The position numbers were made by a program, and so were the translations under genes. Below, in pieces: positions 54,705 to 64,000 of a stretch of DNA of 64,000 bases. Where the stretch lies: positions 89,522,793-89,586,792 of the forward strand of contig OX235273.1 of the NCBI GenBank assembly GCA_944472155.2. The letters run 5' to 3'. The notes below the pieces were generated by a model. That model was given only the letters and a program-made list of their open reading frames with translations. It was not told the origin of the DNA and ran no database searches. Position 1 is the first letter of the stretch; every line of letters begins with the position of its first letter. The stretch comes from Trichobilharzia szidati. Its lineage: Eukaryota > Platyhelminthes > Trematoda > Strigeidida > Schistosomatidae.

Positions 54705-54945
54705 GACAGAGGTGGAGCTATATTGCGAAGTGACAGACACTATAACTGACGAGACATTGGATTCCGATTCAGTAGCCGAATGGTTGATGGACTTGCTGGG
54801 CAACCAGGATATTCTGAGTTCAATCCATGGTGGGATCGTCAAGGAGCACTACTTAGGGGTGCCGAGCCAGGATGGAAAAGTTGTTCAGTGCTCTTTGTTT
54901 CAACGTCAATGTTTGGCCTTTAAGGGAGTGTGAGTATCAAAATAA
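54705..54945 (+). mobile_element. SINE-2-related copy, diverged
   Basis: TTCAGTAGCCGAATGGTTGA (box A area), GAGTTCAATCCATGG (box B area), then GTGCCGAGCCAGGATGG-AAAAG and GTTCAGTGCTCTTTG-TTTCAA, which follow the order of the SINE-2 hammerhead tail (CCCAAACTAGGACGAAACAG, GTCCAGTACTC, TTTTCAATGG). The ribozyme core is gone. I place it as an old relative of SINE-2. Confidence 0.55.
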
Positions 54946-54969
54946 CTCCTGAAAATTAATCTGATGCTC

Positions 54970-55625
54970 TCTAGTGACTGGTTTTTGGACGGAGTTGACT
55001 GGGGTTCTAGTGAGAAGTCGTGACCAGTGAGGTCCACCCTGTCGAGAGTGAGGACAGATACTCGCCAATGATATTGGCTGGTGGTCGCGCCTTATACAAC
55101 GAATCAGTAGAAGTTGGACTTCGTGGGCTAGCCAGTGAGTTGGGTCCCAGTTGCTGAATGATGTACGAGCTTGCCTTGTAACCTGAAGGTCACGGGTTCT
55201 AAACCCAGTGGGTGCGTACTGCCGATGAGTCCCAAACTAGGACGAAGCAGCTGTCCGGTGCTACTTGGTTTTCAATGGTTCTCTAACTTATATCAATTCG
55301 TGGTCAAAACTCTAACCGCTGGTTTGAGCCATGTAGAGAGGCATAGACTGCCTGTAAGGATGCCAAGAACCAATGACTGGAGACAGTCGATGATATGGCT
55401 AAACATAGTTCTCAGTGGCCCAGATGCATTCACTCTCTTTGATTTGTCATATACAATAAAACCCTATTGTTTTACCATGTTACTATTCTTTCTCCCTCAC
55501 GTTTCTACTTATTATCGTTCTTTTGGATCTCTTTTTTTCTTCCTTTGTGTGCTTCATGGGGTGTGGTAACTCGAAATGTTGCACTTCTGTACAAAGTTCT
55601 ATGTTGGAACCAGTCAGTCAGTCAA
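54970..55625 (+). mobile_element. SINE-2, longest unit, with 3' extension and (CAGT)n tail
   Basis: The leader GTGAGAAGTCGTGACCAGTG...GACAGATACTCGCCAATG is shared with 19.75 kb. Then the tRNA-like head (CCAGTTGCTGAATGATGTAC, GGGTTCTAAACCC), hammerhead at 55216-55261, TTGGTTTTCAATGGTTCTC, and a 310-bp extension that ends AACCAGTCAGTCAGTCA. The extension also occurs alone at 46.9-47.1 kb. The whole may be one 650-bp repeat unit. Confidence 0.75.
55216..55261 (+). ncRNA. SINE-2 hammerhead, C3 present, U4 changed
   Basis: GTACTG, core CCGATGA (U4 is C), GTCC/GGAC around CAAACTA, GAA, GCAG/CTGT (A15.1 is G), C, CGGTGC. Here C3 and G8 are kept, which suggests A3 in other copies is a derived subfamily change. 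Confidence 0.68.
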
Positions 55626-56904
55626 TGTTTCACTAACTGATGACGAAATCTACTTTGAAAACTTCGAAAATTTTCACAAACTGATTCAAATAAGGTGTTA
55701 CATACAACTTATGACAAAATTATATATAGTATATTCAAATAAATGCTACTGACAATGAATTTGTTCAGGCAAGATAAAGGTAATGTACATAAAAGAGGTT
55801 CCCATATGCTGTAATATTTATTACAGCTGATTCATCATAACTGAAGTCAGTTCGTGATTAAACCTGACATGATGAATTAGTTATCAACAGAAGCCTAAAT
55901 GTAACATACTTCTTCACATCCCAGCTATGCTTCTGTAAGGTGTTAGGTTAGCTTAATGTAGACCTAAAACAACCACCATTACAAAATTATTCACCGCTTT
56001 CTATCTTAGCTGTACTCTGCCAACGTGCAATACTAAGAACTGAATCAAGGTAAAAAGACTCGAGAGCAAGTGTGCCTGGAAGATATATTTACACAAAGAT
56101 ATAAATTTGATAAAATAAGAGGTTATACACTTATCTACTGCCTTGACGTGGTAGCTCGGAGAGTGCGCTGAATGAAAGCACAATGAGAGAGCGAACCCAA
56201 AAGGTACAGGAGAGTCACGAGTAGAAAGAGAAGAAGAAGTGCCAAAAAGTGAGTGAGTGCGTTCAAACAAAAGTTCAAAGGCTCAATGTGCACTACACTT
56301 CTGTGCTGCACTTACACCAGTTCTATTGCTGGAGAATGCTATTTGTTAACTGGAGAAGCAACTTCTTAAAGAGTGTAAGATTGACTCAGTCTACAAATCC
56401 TACCATCAATAGCTTTGGTAACATCGTCACTACTAAATTAATCATTGAAATTAGACGAAAATTATTCGATAAAACAGGTTAAAAATCAAACGTAGCATCG
56501 AAAGCAGATCTCGCTAATATTGTTATCATGCAATACTTCAAATATTTCAACTTCAAAGAAAGACAGCAGGAAGGAAATTTAATTAGTCAATAATTCTATA
56601 ATCCACTAGGTCGATAAATATATAACTTCCAGATATTCTCATAAATTAAGCATGTTTCAATTCTATGATAAGTTAGTTCTGTTAAAGTCATTAAGATAGT
56701 TAGTGAAGTGACTATGATTAAACATCAAGTATCGAGAGAACAATAAACGATCGTTCTATCAAACGCCATGTAACGAAAAACCTATGATGGTGTCACATTC
56801 TAAGGACTAACAGAAATCTGTGATTACATATTCAAAAGTGAAGGTGAAAATAACCGTTACTACTATATATGACAGTGAATTTACCTTCACACCACCTTAA
56901 TATA
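55626..56904. other. no recognised feature
   Basis: 1.3 kb; nothing recognised. Confidence 0.4.
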
Positions 56905-57050
56905 ATGTACGTGTGGCCACGGGGCTTAAGAACTCGGCTTTTAGTTACTACTAGGCCTGGGTTCGAACCTAGCTCCGCTTACCTCGGCCTCGGTGACTGA
57001 GTAGTATCACTAGCCCCCACACAATAGAAAAAGTATGGTTCATGGCCTGG
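56905..57050 (+). repeat. tRNA-like repeat fragment
   Basis: CCACGGGGCTTAAGAACTCG, then GGCCTGGGTTCGAACCTAGC (box B consensus GGTTCGAAC inside a short stem), TCGGTGACTGAGTAGTATCA and CCCCACACAATAG. It looks like a polymerase III-type SINE head with no match to the other families here. Confidence 0.45.
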
Positions 57051-58044
57051 AACAAAAAAAACCTTTTCAGACAACTGAGTTTAAAAAAATAATGTACATT
57101 TAAACGACGTAACTTTTAGTGCTTATGAAACAATCAGTTATACGAATATGAATTTGTTTTTATAATTCTTCTGTTATGTTTTTTTGAATCTGTCTATAGA
57201 TATGTGTGTGTTGCAGTTCACAGTTATTTCAGTGTATTGATTTCAGTTGTAAATATATTTCTTTTCCTTTCGCTAGACTGAATATCAGACATTATTTCAC
57301 GCACATTTTCATTCACTAGACTTCGTTAACCAGTATATTGAAAATGTATGCGTATTGTGAAAAGAAACAACGGCTTTCTGACGGCTCTCTGTCACTGTCA
57401 AGCATTCGGTTTTGCTAGTAGACATCTCAGTGTCAGTATAAGCGTCATTTTAAAATAGAATTCACTGGAAAGTGGGAGACAGACGGGGAGAATTCAAGCA
57501 AACTAAAGTGAACATGCTGGTCTAGTTTACGATAACCGTTTTTTAGAAAATCTATTCATCTGAATAAGACTGAATGGGAGTAAACATCCGGTTAGTTGTC
57601 TCTTGGAACTACTGATTGCTGAAGGGATTACATTTCATGTAAGTACATAAACAGTAGTTCCTGGTTTATTTGTCATTATCTTACAACAAGGAAGGAGATA
57701 CTTATATTGATTAAATTTGATGCACCGAATTTTGTGAGGGTTTATGACTTTCCCGTTTACTATAATTTTGACAAAAACACCTCTGTGATGGTGAGATTCA
57801 CATCAAGTCGTGAACTCTCAGCTTAAGGAACTGAGAGTTCTTATCAAATGAAATATGACAATTTAGTGCATCTGACGTCCTCAATTTTTCACTTGCTGTG
57901 TGTTTTGTATATCTGCCATGTGAGGAAAGTACAAATTAGTGCTCTAAATTCACTAGTACTTATTGAGATTTACAGGAAATTTAAGTTCCTTATAAACTGT
58001 CATCAGTTTTTAAGAGTAAACATCGACACAATTAGGCAGTGACT
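57051..58044. other. no recognised feature; one hairpin
   Basis: Contains a perfect 10-bp inverted repeat GAACTCTCAG/CTGAGAGTTC at 57812-57840 with a 9-base loop. Otherwise nothing. Confidence 0.4.
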
Positions 58045-58284
58045 AAGATGTTATTGTGCGTCGGTGGCACAGCAGTAGAATGCTACCCGACCACGCATTT
58101 GGTCCGAGCTTCGATCCCTGACCAATGCACTCCTTTATCTCACTAAGCCAGTAATAAGATTGGTAAAGAGGGAAAGTTGGGCATCCCGTAAATATAAACA
58201 CCACTGTTACCGAAACTTCAAGCCTCTAGCTTGAAGCCCTATGTTCCACTGGGAACGTAAAGGTTTAAGAAAAAGATGTCATTG
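58045..58284 (+). mobile_element. SINE-1 with target duplication
   Basis: AAGATGTTATTG (58045-58056) and AAGATGTCATTG (58273-58284) flank a plus-strand copy: GCGTCGGTGGCACAGCAGTA, box B eroded to GCTTCGATCCC, CTTTATCTCACTAAGCCAGT, a deletion of the GAGGCTAGCAACC part, then TTCAAGCCTCTAGCTTGAAG and CCCTATGTTCCACTGGGAAC. Closest to the 16.6-kb subfamily. Confidence 0.88.
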
Positions 58285-59594
58285 GGAATCAAGTTATTGT
58301 GAACAACTGGTTTATTCTGAAACGCATTTATGATACTCGAAAAACCTCAAAATGTTCATGTATATTCAAAATATTGTAGTCTGACGCTCCAGTCGGAATT
58401 TAATAGTCCATATTAATGGATTTCGGTTTTCTGGTGCTAAAACATCATTGTCAACTAATATTTCTGTATATTCTCAATACTGACCCAATTCTTTCCATTG
58501 GTTAAATATAAATTTTCTTCTAAACTTTAAGAAATTCATCTCCATATTGATAATTTTTAATTACCACATCTTAGTTCAATGAAATGCTTTACTGAAAATT
58601 AAATTATTCATAGCCAGCTTTTGTTGTGTCCCGATATCAACTAGAAAACTAATAAAAGTTAGAAAACACTATTTGACTGTACACCTTTGATAAGAAGTTA
58701 TGAGAAGAATATTCATTGTTGACTTATATCTTTTTAATTAACATCAAATTGGAGATATGTGTGCGATCCGTTTCAATATGCCGTCACCTGAAGGACTCAA
58801 AACCGTGATTTCAAGGTTGTTAAAGATTATCGGTATCTTTTATGCTGTGGATCAATTACTGTCGATCAGTTCTGGTTTCTTCAAAGGATGAAACAAATAC
58901 TCTGTTTCCAGTGCTTTCAGTTTTTCAAGTCGATTTTTTCATAGTGCAAAACTTAAAAAGGAATTGTTTTAGTACTTGTCAAAAGATCTGTGTGTAATCT
59001 GGTCATTTGGACTATCAGTAACTTTGTGTAAAGGAGCTTTTGAATCACTAGGGGAAGAAGTATAACAATCTCAAGGTAATAGCTACAACCTACTGAAGTG
59101 TGTTACCTAGCACGAAATTGAAGCTTACACCTTGCTACTGGCTTACTCGTAGACAACCTACAAGCGGCTGAAGAGAATCCAGCCAAATAAATGATGGCTT
59201 CATCTTATTCTGCACAAACATTTGTTTTTGCTTTGTTTAAATTCATAAAGAGGAACAAATGTATGAAGTTACTCGTAAACATCTGATACACAGTTACTTT
59301 GAGTCAGACAGTGCACCAGCTGCCGTCAGCCACTTTATTTGTGTTACTGTGTACGTGTGACTCTCGGTGAATACGCAAATTTTGCTAAACTTTGAGATCT
59401 CTAGTCAGACTACAATCGTTAGCCGAACTTTGCTTTCTGCTTCACTAATCGTGTCATTATATTACCCATTTTCTTAACATGCAATAATTAAGAATCATTG
59501 CTAACTATTCTAGTAAAATAAATCTTCTTTGTTGAAATTAGTACTTTGAGCCTTCCGTTTATTCATTGTATTGGTCTGCTTTGACATGGTTTTC
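58285..59594. other. no recognised feature
   Basis: 1.3 kb; nothing recognised. Confidence 0.4.
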
Positions 59595-59815
59595 ACGATA
59601 CATTGTGGCTAACATAGTGTTATTTAGCTGATAATGGTTAGCATTGAAATCTAGACGTGTGTTTCGCCACATTTGAGACTCCTCACGGGACGTGGCTATA
59701 TTCTATTATGTGAATTCATCCCTACTGAGACTAGAACCCATCAAGCATCGTTTCAAAAGTCAAAGAGCTATCTACTAAGAGCCGAAGCGCCAATAGTCAC
59801 CAGGAATTTGGAGCC
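59595..59815 (-). mobile_element. Sm-alpha-like SINE, degenerate hammerhead
   Basis: Minus strand: TCTTAGTAGATAGCTC (box A area), GGGTTCTAGTCTCAGTAGG (box B area), then a hammerhead remnant GTGAGGAGTCTC, GTGGCGAAACACACGTC, and TAGATTTCAATGCTAACCA, the order of Sm-alpha (GAGTC, GGACGAAACGC.CGTC, GGATTCCACTGCTA). Stem III ACAC/ACGT no longer pairs and the core CTGACGA has become CGTGAGG. Confidence 0.65.
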
Positions 59816-59887
59816 AATGTAATTAATAAACGAGGAGTTTAAAATAATAATTTCAATAAATAACAGTCATTACTTATTACTCAACAG

Positions 59888-60060
59888 GTGGGTGTTGTTG
59901 CCTAGTAGATAACACTATGTCATTTGAAACAATGGGTGTCGAATTATAGTCCCAGTGGGGACATCGTCAATCACTGCAATACAAGCACATCCAGATGACT
60001 AGTTCAAAAAATGATGAAACTCGCATCTGGATTCCACTGTTAGCCAGTATCAGTCACAAT
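59888..60060 (+). mobile_element. Sm-alpha-like SINE, opposite orientation
   Basis: TTGCCTAGTAGATAACAC (box A area), GGGTGTCGAATTATAGTCCC (box B area), then CCAGATGACTAGTTC, GATGAAACTCGCATCTGG and ATTCCACTGTTAGCCAGTAT. The last words are nearly identical to the Sm-alpha end at 40.6 kb. The GAAAC of the ribozyme is present, the core is shifted. Together with 59595-59815 it forms another inverted SINE pair. Confidence 0.68.
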
Positions 60061-60305
60061 ACACCCTATTTACTAATTTTATTTCATTAAATTAGTACAT
60101 CCGGGTGGGAAAAATCAACAATAATTATCCGCTTGAACTGTTTACAGTTACTGTTAGTGAAATTCAGGATGAAAAGGAATTGTAAGTTGAAGATATTTTT
60201 CATGTAAAAATAAGTAGACTGATCAATACATCAATGCTGCATTTTCTCTTCTTTATTTAGCTGACACAAAAACAATGCACACTGGTCAGGTGATGAAGTA
60301 TATTA

Positions 60306-60654
60306 CTATCGTAACGACAGAAGACAAGGGCCAGGCAACAGATCGTTTATTGAGAAAATCAACAGATATTTATAGATTTTTATGTACATTATTATTCGTT
60401 ATTGTTAGCAGAGAAGCAACGTCTTCTGATTGGTTGTTTTCCTGCTGAAGGTTATTTTGTTGCCGTTTCTTTGACAGTGTTGATATATCTGCTAATCGTA
60501 TCCGCCCACGCTAAGTCTACTGTGATTGGTTGTTGAGTTCCTCAAGGTTAGACTTTGTTCGTGTTTTTTCTCATGACCAAGATTTGGGACGTAAAAATTG
60601 ACGTCAATTGCTGTCTACCAATTTTGGCTAGCAGACAGCCTCTCACCACACTAT
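60306..60654 (-). mobile_element. solo LTR, second copy, with 4-bp target duplication
   Basis: 341 bp at 60310-60650, reverse of the 28.4-kb unit: GTAACGACAGAAGACAAGGG, CAGGCAACAGATCGTTTATT, ending GACAGCCTCTCACCACA. Flanked by CTAT at 60306-60309 and 60651-60654. The first base has changed from the expected T to C. It is longer than the 28.4-kb copy because of a central segment (near 60420-60520), so they are distinct variants. No internal coding region remains. Confidence 0.78.
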
Positions 60655-60724
60655 AACAGACGAACATATTCTCATTAAGGAAATACTGAGTTACAATATA
60701 TTCTACAGTGTATACAAACATATA

Positions 60725-60845
60725 TATGAAGCAGATGTTGATGAAAGTCTATTGCAGATGCCTTTGGTGACGCACCAAGTCTCTTAATCATGTAGAAGGA
60801 CTGACTTGACATTAGTGTTGGGAACTCGGATTGTGCTAAGCTCTG
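60725..60845 (-). pseudogene. short RTE remnant
   Basis: The plus strand reads TTGATGAAAGTCTATTGCAG, GTGACGCACCAAGTCTCTTA and GACTTGACATTAGTGTTGGG, matching the C-terminal YGSETW/FINS region of the RTE copies in reverse. Neither the tail nor the upstream part is present. Confidence 0.6.
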
Positions 60846-61920
60846 AAGAGCTAGTATACTGCTATTCAAAATACACCAGTCCATTTCCTACGCGGTAATC
60901 AGGTCAACTGATGTAAAACTGAAAAAACCCTCTAGCGTTAATTAACAAGAAGTCTTACTTTATTTGGACTTCTTATTTGTGAAGTAGTCAGCTAACACTT
61001 GATTCAGGTTTCTTTTATGCGAAACTCAATGACATGACATTTCATCTGGGTAAAGGCTGAATGATTAATCAATTGCTTTAATAGAAAACACTGACTAGTA
61101 ATATGCCTTCGCTCCATCTCAACAATTAAGTATCACTCACTATATCAACTATTTCAGTTCTGTTCTTAATACAAAAGCCAAACAAAAAGTATGTGTGAAA
61201 AGGTCATTATTACTGTTTAGTATGTCTTATTTTTATTTTAGAATAGGTAAGAAATTTACATTAATGTAAGGATAGAATTTGGGCACCGTGGCGGAATATA
61301 ATTCCATATCATATCATCTGATGTGATTATGAGCAATGAATTGTGCTCGAAAGGTCATCCAGTTATTAATACTGTATCACCGTGTTATGTCAAATGTCTG
61401 ATATGGCGGAAATTTGCAGTTGATTCTGTTGGTTTATTCTCAAGATATGATAAACAAGTTCCGTGAAATAAGGAGCTATAGAATGATTGACTACTAGCGA
61501 GCAAGTTCAACCATTAGTACGCTTGTAGAACGAATTCTACCAGTCAAGTTTACAGCGTAATCACTAAGCTAGGTGATTCAGGAGCTTAATGCACTTTGAA
61601 ATGATGTTAGGCTGTTGGAGGGGATAGGCTAGAAGGCATACACTACTGAATAATAAAGGTTAGTACAAACCATTAATGAAGATGCGGTGTTCAGAGCAAT
61701 CCAACAGTCTAATTCACAATTTTTTAAGTGTATAGACAATCCATTATCAAATCCACTATCTGAGGGAACACAAACATGAACATAGGTAAACAGGAATTAT
61801 ATATAATTTGCCTATTAGATGGCTTCTTGCCTGATACACTTACTGTTATTTACCTATCAAATGTATGTAAACCAGTAAATGCTAACAAAAATAAAAATTA
61901 ATCCAAATGCTTTCTATTAA
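60846..61920. other. no recognised feature
   Basis: Nothing recognised. Confidence 0.4.
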
Positions 61921-62105
61921 GGGGCATATAAGCTCAGCCCAGTGGTAACGTCTCTGACTGCAGCACTGGGTGACATGGGTCCGAATCTCAGAAGGGACAT
62001 CAGTTCCTTCAAGGTAGCAGACATGTCTTGCTGACGAGTGCCAACTGGCACGAAACCTAGACCGAAGGCTTCCTGTCGATTGCCCCCAACCAATCAATAT
62101 CGTCA
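61921..62105 (+). mobile_element. SINE-3, 3'-truncated
   Basis: CTCAGCCCAGTGGTAACGTC (box A area), GGGTCCGAATCTCAGAAGGG (box B, one change), AGTTCCTTCAAGGTAGCAG, hammerhead at 62025-62069, CTTCCTGTCGATTGCCCCCA, then it stops before the long tail seen at 22.5 kb. Confidence 0.82.
62025..62069 (+). ncRNA. SINE-3 hammerhead, damaged stems
   Basis: Core CTGACGA, stem II GTGC/GCAC and GAA are intact. Stem III reads ACCT/AGAC: the A15.1-U16.1 pair is lost. Stem I GTCTTG/GAAGGC has a mismatch next to the core. Probably inactive. Confidence 0.75.
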
Positions 62106-62565
62106 AGTCACGATTAGTATGAATTACTCAGCAAAACATCTTTCATTATTCAGTATTAAATAATGCTTAGAAAAAGTATTGATTTTCATTCATAATTTCT
62201 GTCTGATTAACATTCACTAAATAACACTGATTTCAAAATGCACGTGACAGTTCATCCATATCGTGTGTTTTTTCGAAAATAAAACTCAGTGTACTTTTAT
62301 CTCCAAAGTATATTAAGTGACACTTTCTCGTAATACACATTAATTCAGAATAAGATTAATTATCATGATACCCTTTAATATATGATCAGACTGGCTACTT
62401 AAATCTGATGAATAATCTTTCAGTGATGTTTATCTTCAGATGAATTCAGTATTATTTGATGAGTTCAAATCTTAAGATGAACTAAAGTGTTGGATGAATT
62501 TACTTATTTTTAATTATGAATTTGCCGACTGAGTGATTTTATGTACAAATAGTTGTGATTCTCCG
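62106..62565. other. no recognised feature
   Basis: Nothing recognised. Confidence 0.35.
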
Positions 62566-62818
62566 TTTATTAAACTTTTTTTTCCTTCACGTTCCCCAGT
62601 GGAACATAGGGCTTCAAGCTAGTGGCTTGAAGTTTCTGTAGCAGTGTTTATTTTACAGGATGGGGTTGCTAGCCTCATGCCCAATCTTTCCTCTTTACCA
62701 GCATTATTTCTGGCTCAGCGAGGTAAAGGAGTACGTCGGCCGGGGATATAACCCCGGACCATGTGCATGGTCGGCGAGCGTCCTAACCGCTATACCACCG
62801 ACGCACTTTATTAAGCTT
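62566..62818 (-). mobile_element. SINE-1 with target duplication
   Basis: Minus strand, full length, flanked by TTTATTAAACTT (62566-62577) and TTTATTAAGCTT (62807-62818). The head keeps the acceptor-like pairing; box B is GGTTATATCCCC. The body and the RTE-like end CCCTATGTTCCACTGGGGAA agree closely with the 25.5-kb copy. T run at 62577-62583 is the A tail. Confidence 0.9.
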
Positions 62819-63174
62819 GGTGAACCGAAATGATCGGACTCAATTTTTATGTGATTTCTTAACGGTTACTTTGAGATTCGATTTACATCTGTTCTGAAGC
62901 TATCTACTTGTGTGCAGTAAAAACACCCGGATTTACGAGGCGCACCACATCCTGACTTTAACTTGTTAGCTATAAGTGTCGACTCTGCAACGAGTGATTG
63001 AAACATGAATCCGTCAATTTGAATGTTTTATTTGCTATGATATTTAACCGCTTGTGTTACGTTGTGTACAGCATCAATGTAGACCACCAATAAGTTTACA
63101 ATACAGCATGGTGTAAGCAGATAATAATTTTGAGATGACTACTTTAGAGAGACAATAGATCATGTTTGGATAAC

Positions 63175-63290
63175 ATTATTAGAAAACGGATTTTATTCGA
63201 AAAATGTAATATGTATTTGAGCAATACATTTCGAACAATCTGATCATACATTCACCTGTTAAATCAATCTGTATGAAAAATGATAGGCCA
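63175..63290 (-). repeat. PLE-1 terminal-repeat fragment with decayed G3/C8 hammerhead
   Basis: Minus strand: AATGT, ATGATCA, GATTGTTC, GAA, ATGTATT/AATACAT around GCTCA, then ATT and ACATT. It matches the 14.3/16.3-kb motif at stem II, GAA and stem III, and keeps C at position 8. Position 3 is A and two extra bases separate stem III from stem I. Confidence 0.6.
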
Positions 63291-63730
63291 GATAAACTCT
63301 GTCTTCCAATAACCCCACCAAATTCCTTGAAAAGGCTAACTGTTATTATTTTTGAGAAGACTGCCTCTATACACTATAAAAAGATTAAATGGGCTCTTTA
63401 ACCTTAAGTGTGAAGTAAAATCTGAAAAAGTAAAATAAGCACTTTTTTCCAAAAATTTATCTTTCCAGTTACACATTCTCAAGAGCACTTTACAAATGGC
63501 TTCGATCATCTAAACTACAACCTAATATTCAAACGTTATTCATCTTACAAAATCACATATAGACGATTCTAATGAGAGGTTATGCGGACTAATTAAATTC
63601 CATTTATTTCTTCAAATGTTACTGTGATATTTCTGTAATTCACTAAATCTACTTCATCAGTTTTCGCAGCTCTGCTATTAATAAAACGAAATAGAAACTA
63701 GACAAAAATTACTCAGATCAGGTGCCAATG
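63291..63730. other. no recognised feature
   Basis: Nothing recognised. Confidence 0.35.
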
Positions 63731-63960
63731 ACCATCGCTTAGACCCATTTCTGGTAAATCCTGATAAGCATTTGGTAACAGTTGATTGTAGGCAATTGCC
63801 AGAAAGCCCTGAACCTAGGTTTCACGCTCGTTAGCACTTAACAGCAAGGCGTATCCACAACCTTGAAGGAACTTGTATCTCTTCTGACTTGACTGATAGA
63901 ATCCTGTCTGCACCGAACAAAAAAGACTAGACACATGACACCAATTAATTAGTGTTTATC
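63731..63960. mobile_element. SINE-3 remnants in inverted arrangement
   Basis: 63755-63885 is a minus-strand SINE-3 middle part (ATACAAGTTCCTTCAAGG, GATACGCCTTGCTGTTAAGT, GCGTGAAACCTAGGTTCAGG, GGCAATTGCC). 63889-63955 is a plus-strand SINE-3 tail (GACTGATAGAATCCTGTCTG, CACCGAACAAAAAAGACTAG). The ribozyme core has become CTGTTAA, so it is inactive. Confidence 0.65.
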
Positions 63961-64000
63961 AAAGTACATGATGTATTTTTCGTCCATTAAAATTCCAGCA

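Noticed and set aside
61310..61365. CTGATGTG...GAGC...GCTCGAAAGGTC as a hammerhead
   Set aside because: A9 is missing, stem II is not next to the core and stem I does not close; chance match.
1..64000. Host protein-coding gene, rRNA or CRISPR array
   Set aside because: No multi-exon gene could be supported, no rRNA was recognised, and no regularly spaced short repeats were seen. Introns of a large gene could still cover parts of the window; transcripts would be needed to tell.

Overview
This is an AT-rich eukaryotic window built almost entirely of retroelement copies of many ages, with no host gene I can support. The combination of elements points to a trematode, most likely a blood fluke (Schistosomatidae). 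It includes tRNA-headed SINEs carrying hammerhead ribozymes (Sm-alpha-like), SR2-like RTE retrotransposons ending in (AAT)n, and Penelope-like elements (PLEs) with GIY-YIG endonuclease domains. The taxon is inferred from remembered family features, not from a search.

Layout. 0-3 kb: decayed LINE and PLE pieces and an old SINE. 3.0-3.8 kb: a SINE split by a younger RTE insertion. 4-11 kb: mostly featureless AT-rich DNA with microsatellites and three short SINE or RTE insertions. 11.6-16.4 kb: two PLEs with inverted arms, the second close to intact. 16.6-25.7 kb: SINEs and RTE 3' ends, a large SINE palindrome at 19.4-19.7 kb and a SINE with a fully conserved hammerhead at 22.4 kb. 26.2-28.3 kb: a PLE with one continuous reading frame broken by three stops, followed by a solo LTR. 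30-38 kb: RTE copies, a second PLE family with inverted arms and an RTE inside it, and a GC-rich repeat. 39-52 kb: four more PLE loci, old RTE and LINE remnants, and hammerhead-bearing SINEs. 53-64 kb: mainly SINEs of four kinds, a second solo LTR and long empty stretches.

Working names used here. SINE-1: tRNA-like head, body, and a 3' end matching the RTE 3' end. SINE-2: tRNA-like head plus a hammerhead whose usual core C3 is replaced in most copies. SINE-3: tRNA-like head plus hammerhead, one copy fully conserved. Sm-alpha-like: shorter hammerhead SINE. PLE-1: C..C.CG..YIGRT type GIY-YIG. PLE-2: CIGQSGR type.

How the parts relate. RTE copies supply the reverse transcriptase and endonuclease lineage. 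SINE-1 ends in the same roughly 30 bp as the RTE and makes similar 12-13 bp target duplications, so it was probably moved by RTE machinery. PLEs carry hammerheads in their terminal repeats, often in inverted pairs. The most notable signal is the density of hammerhead motifs (at least fifteen recognisable copies), including a PLE version in which the paired core bases C3 and G8 are swapped to G3 and C8. All coordinates of element ends are by eye.
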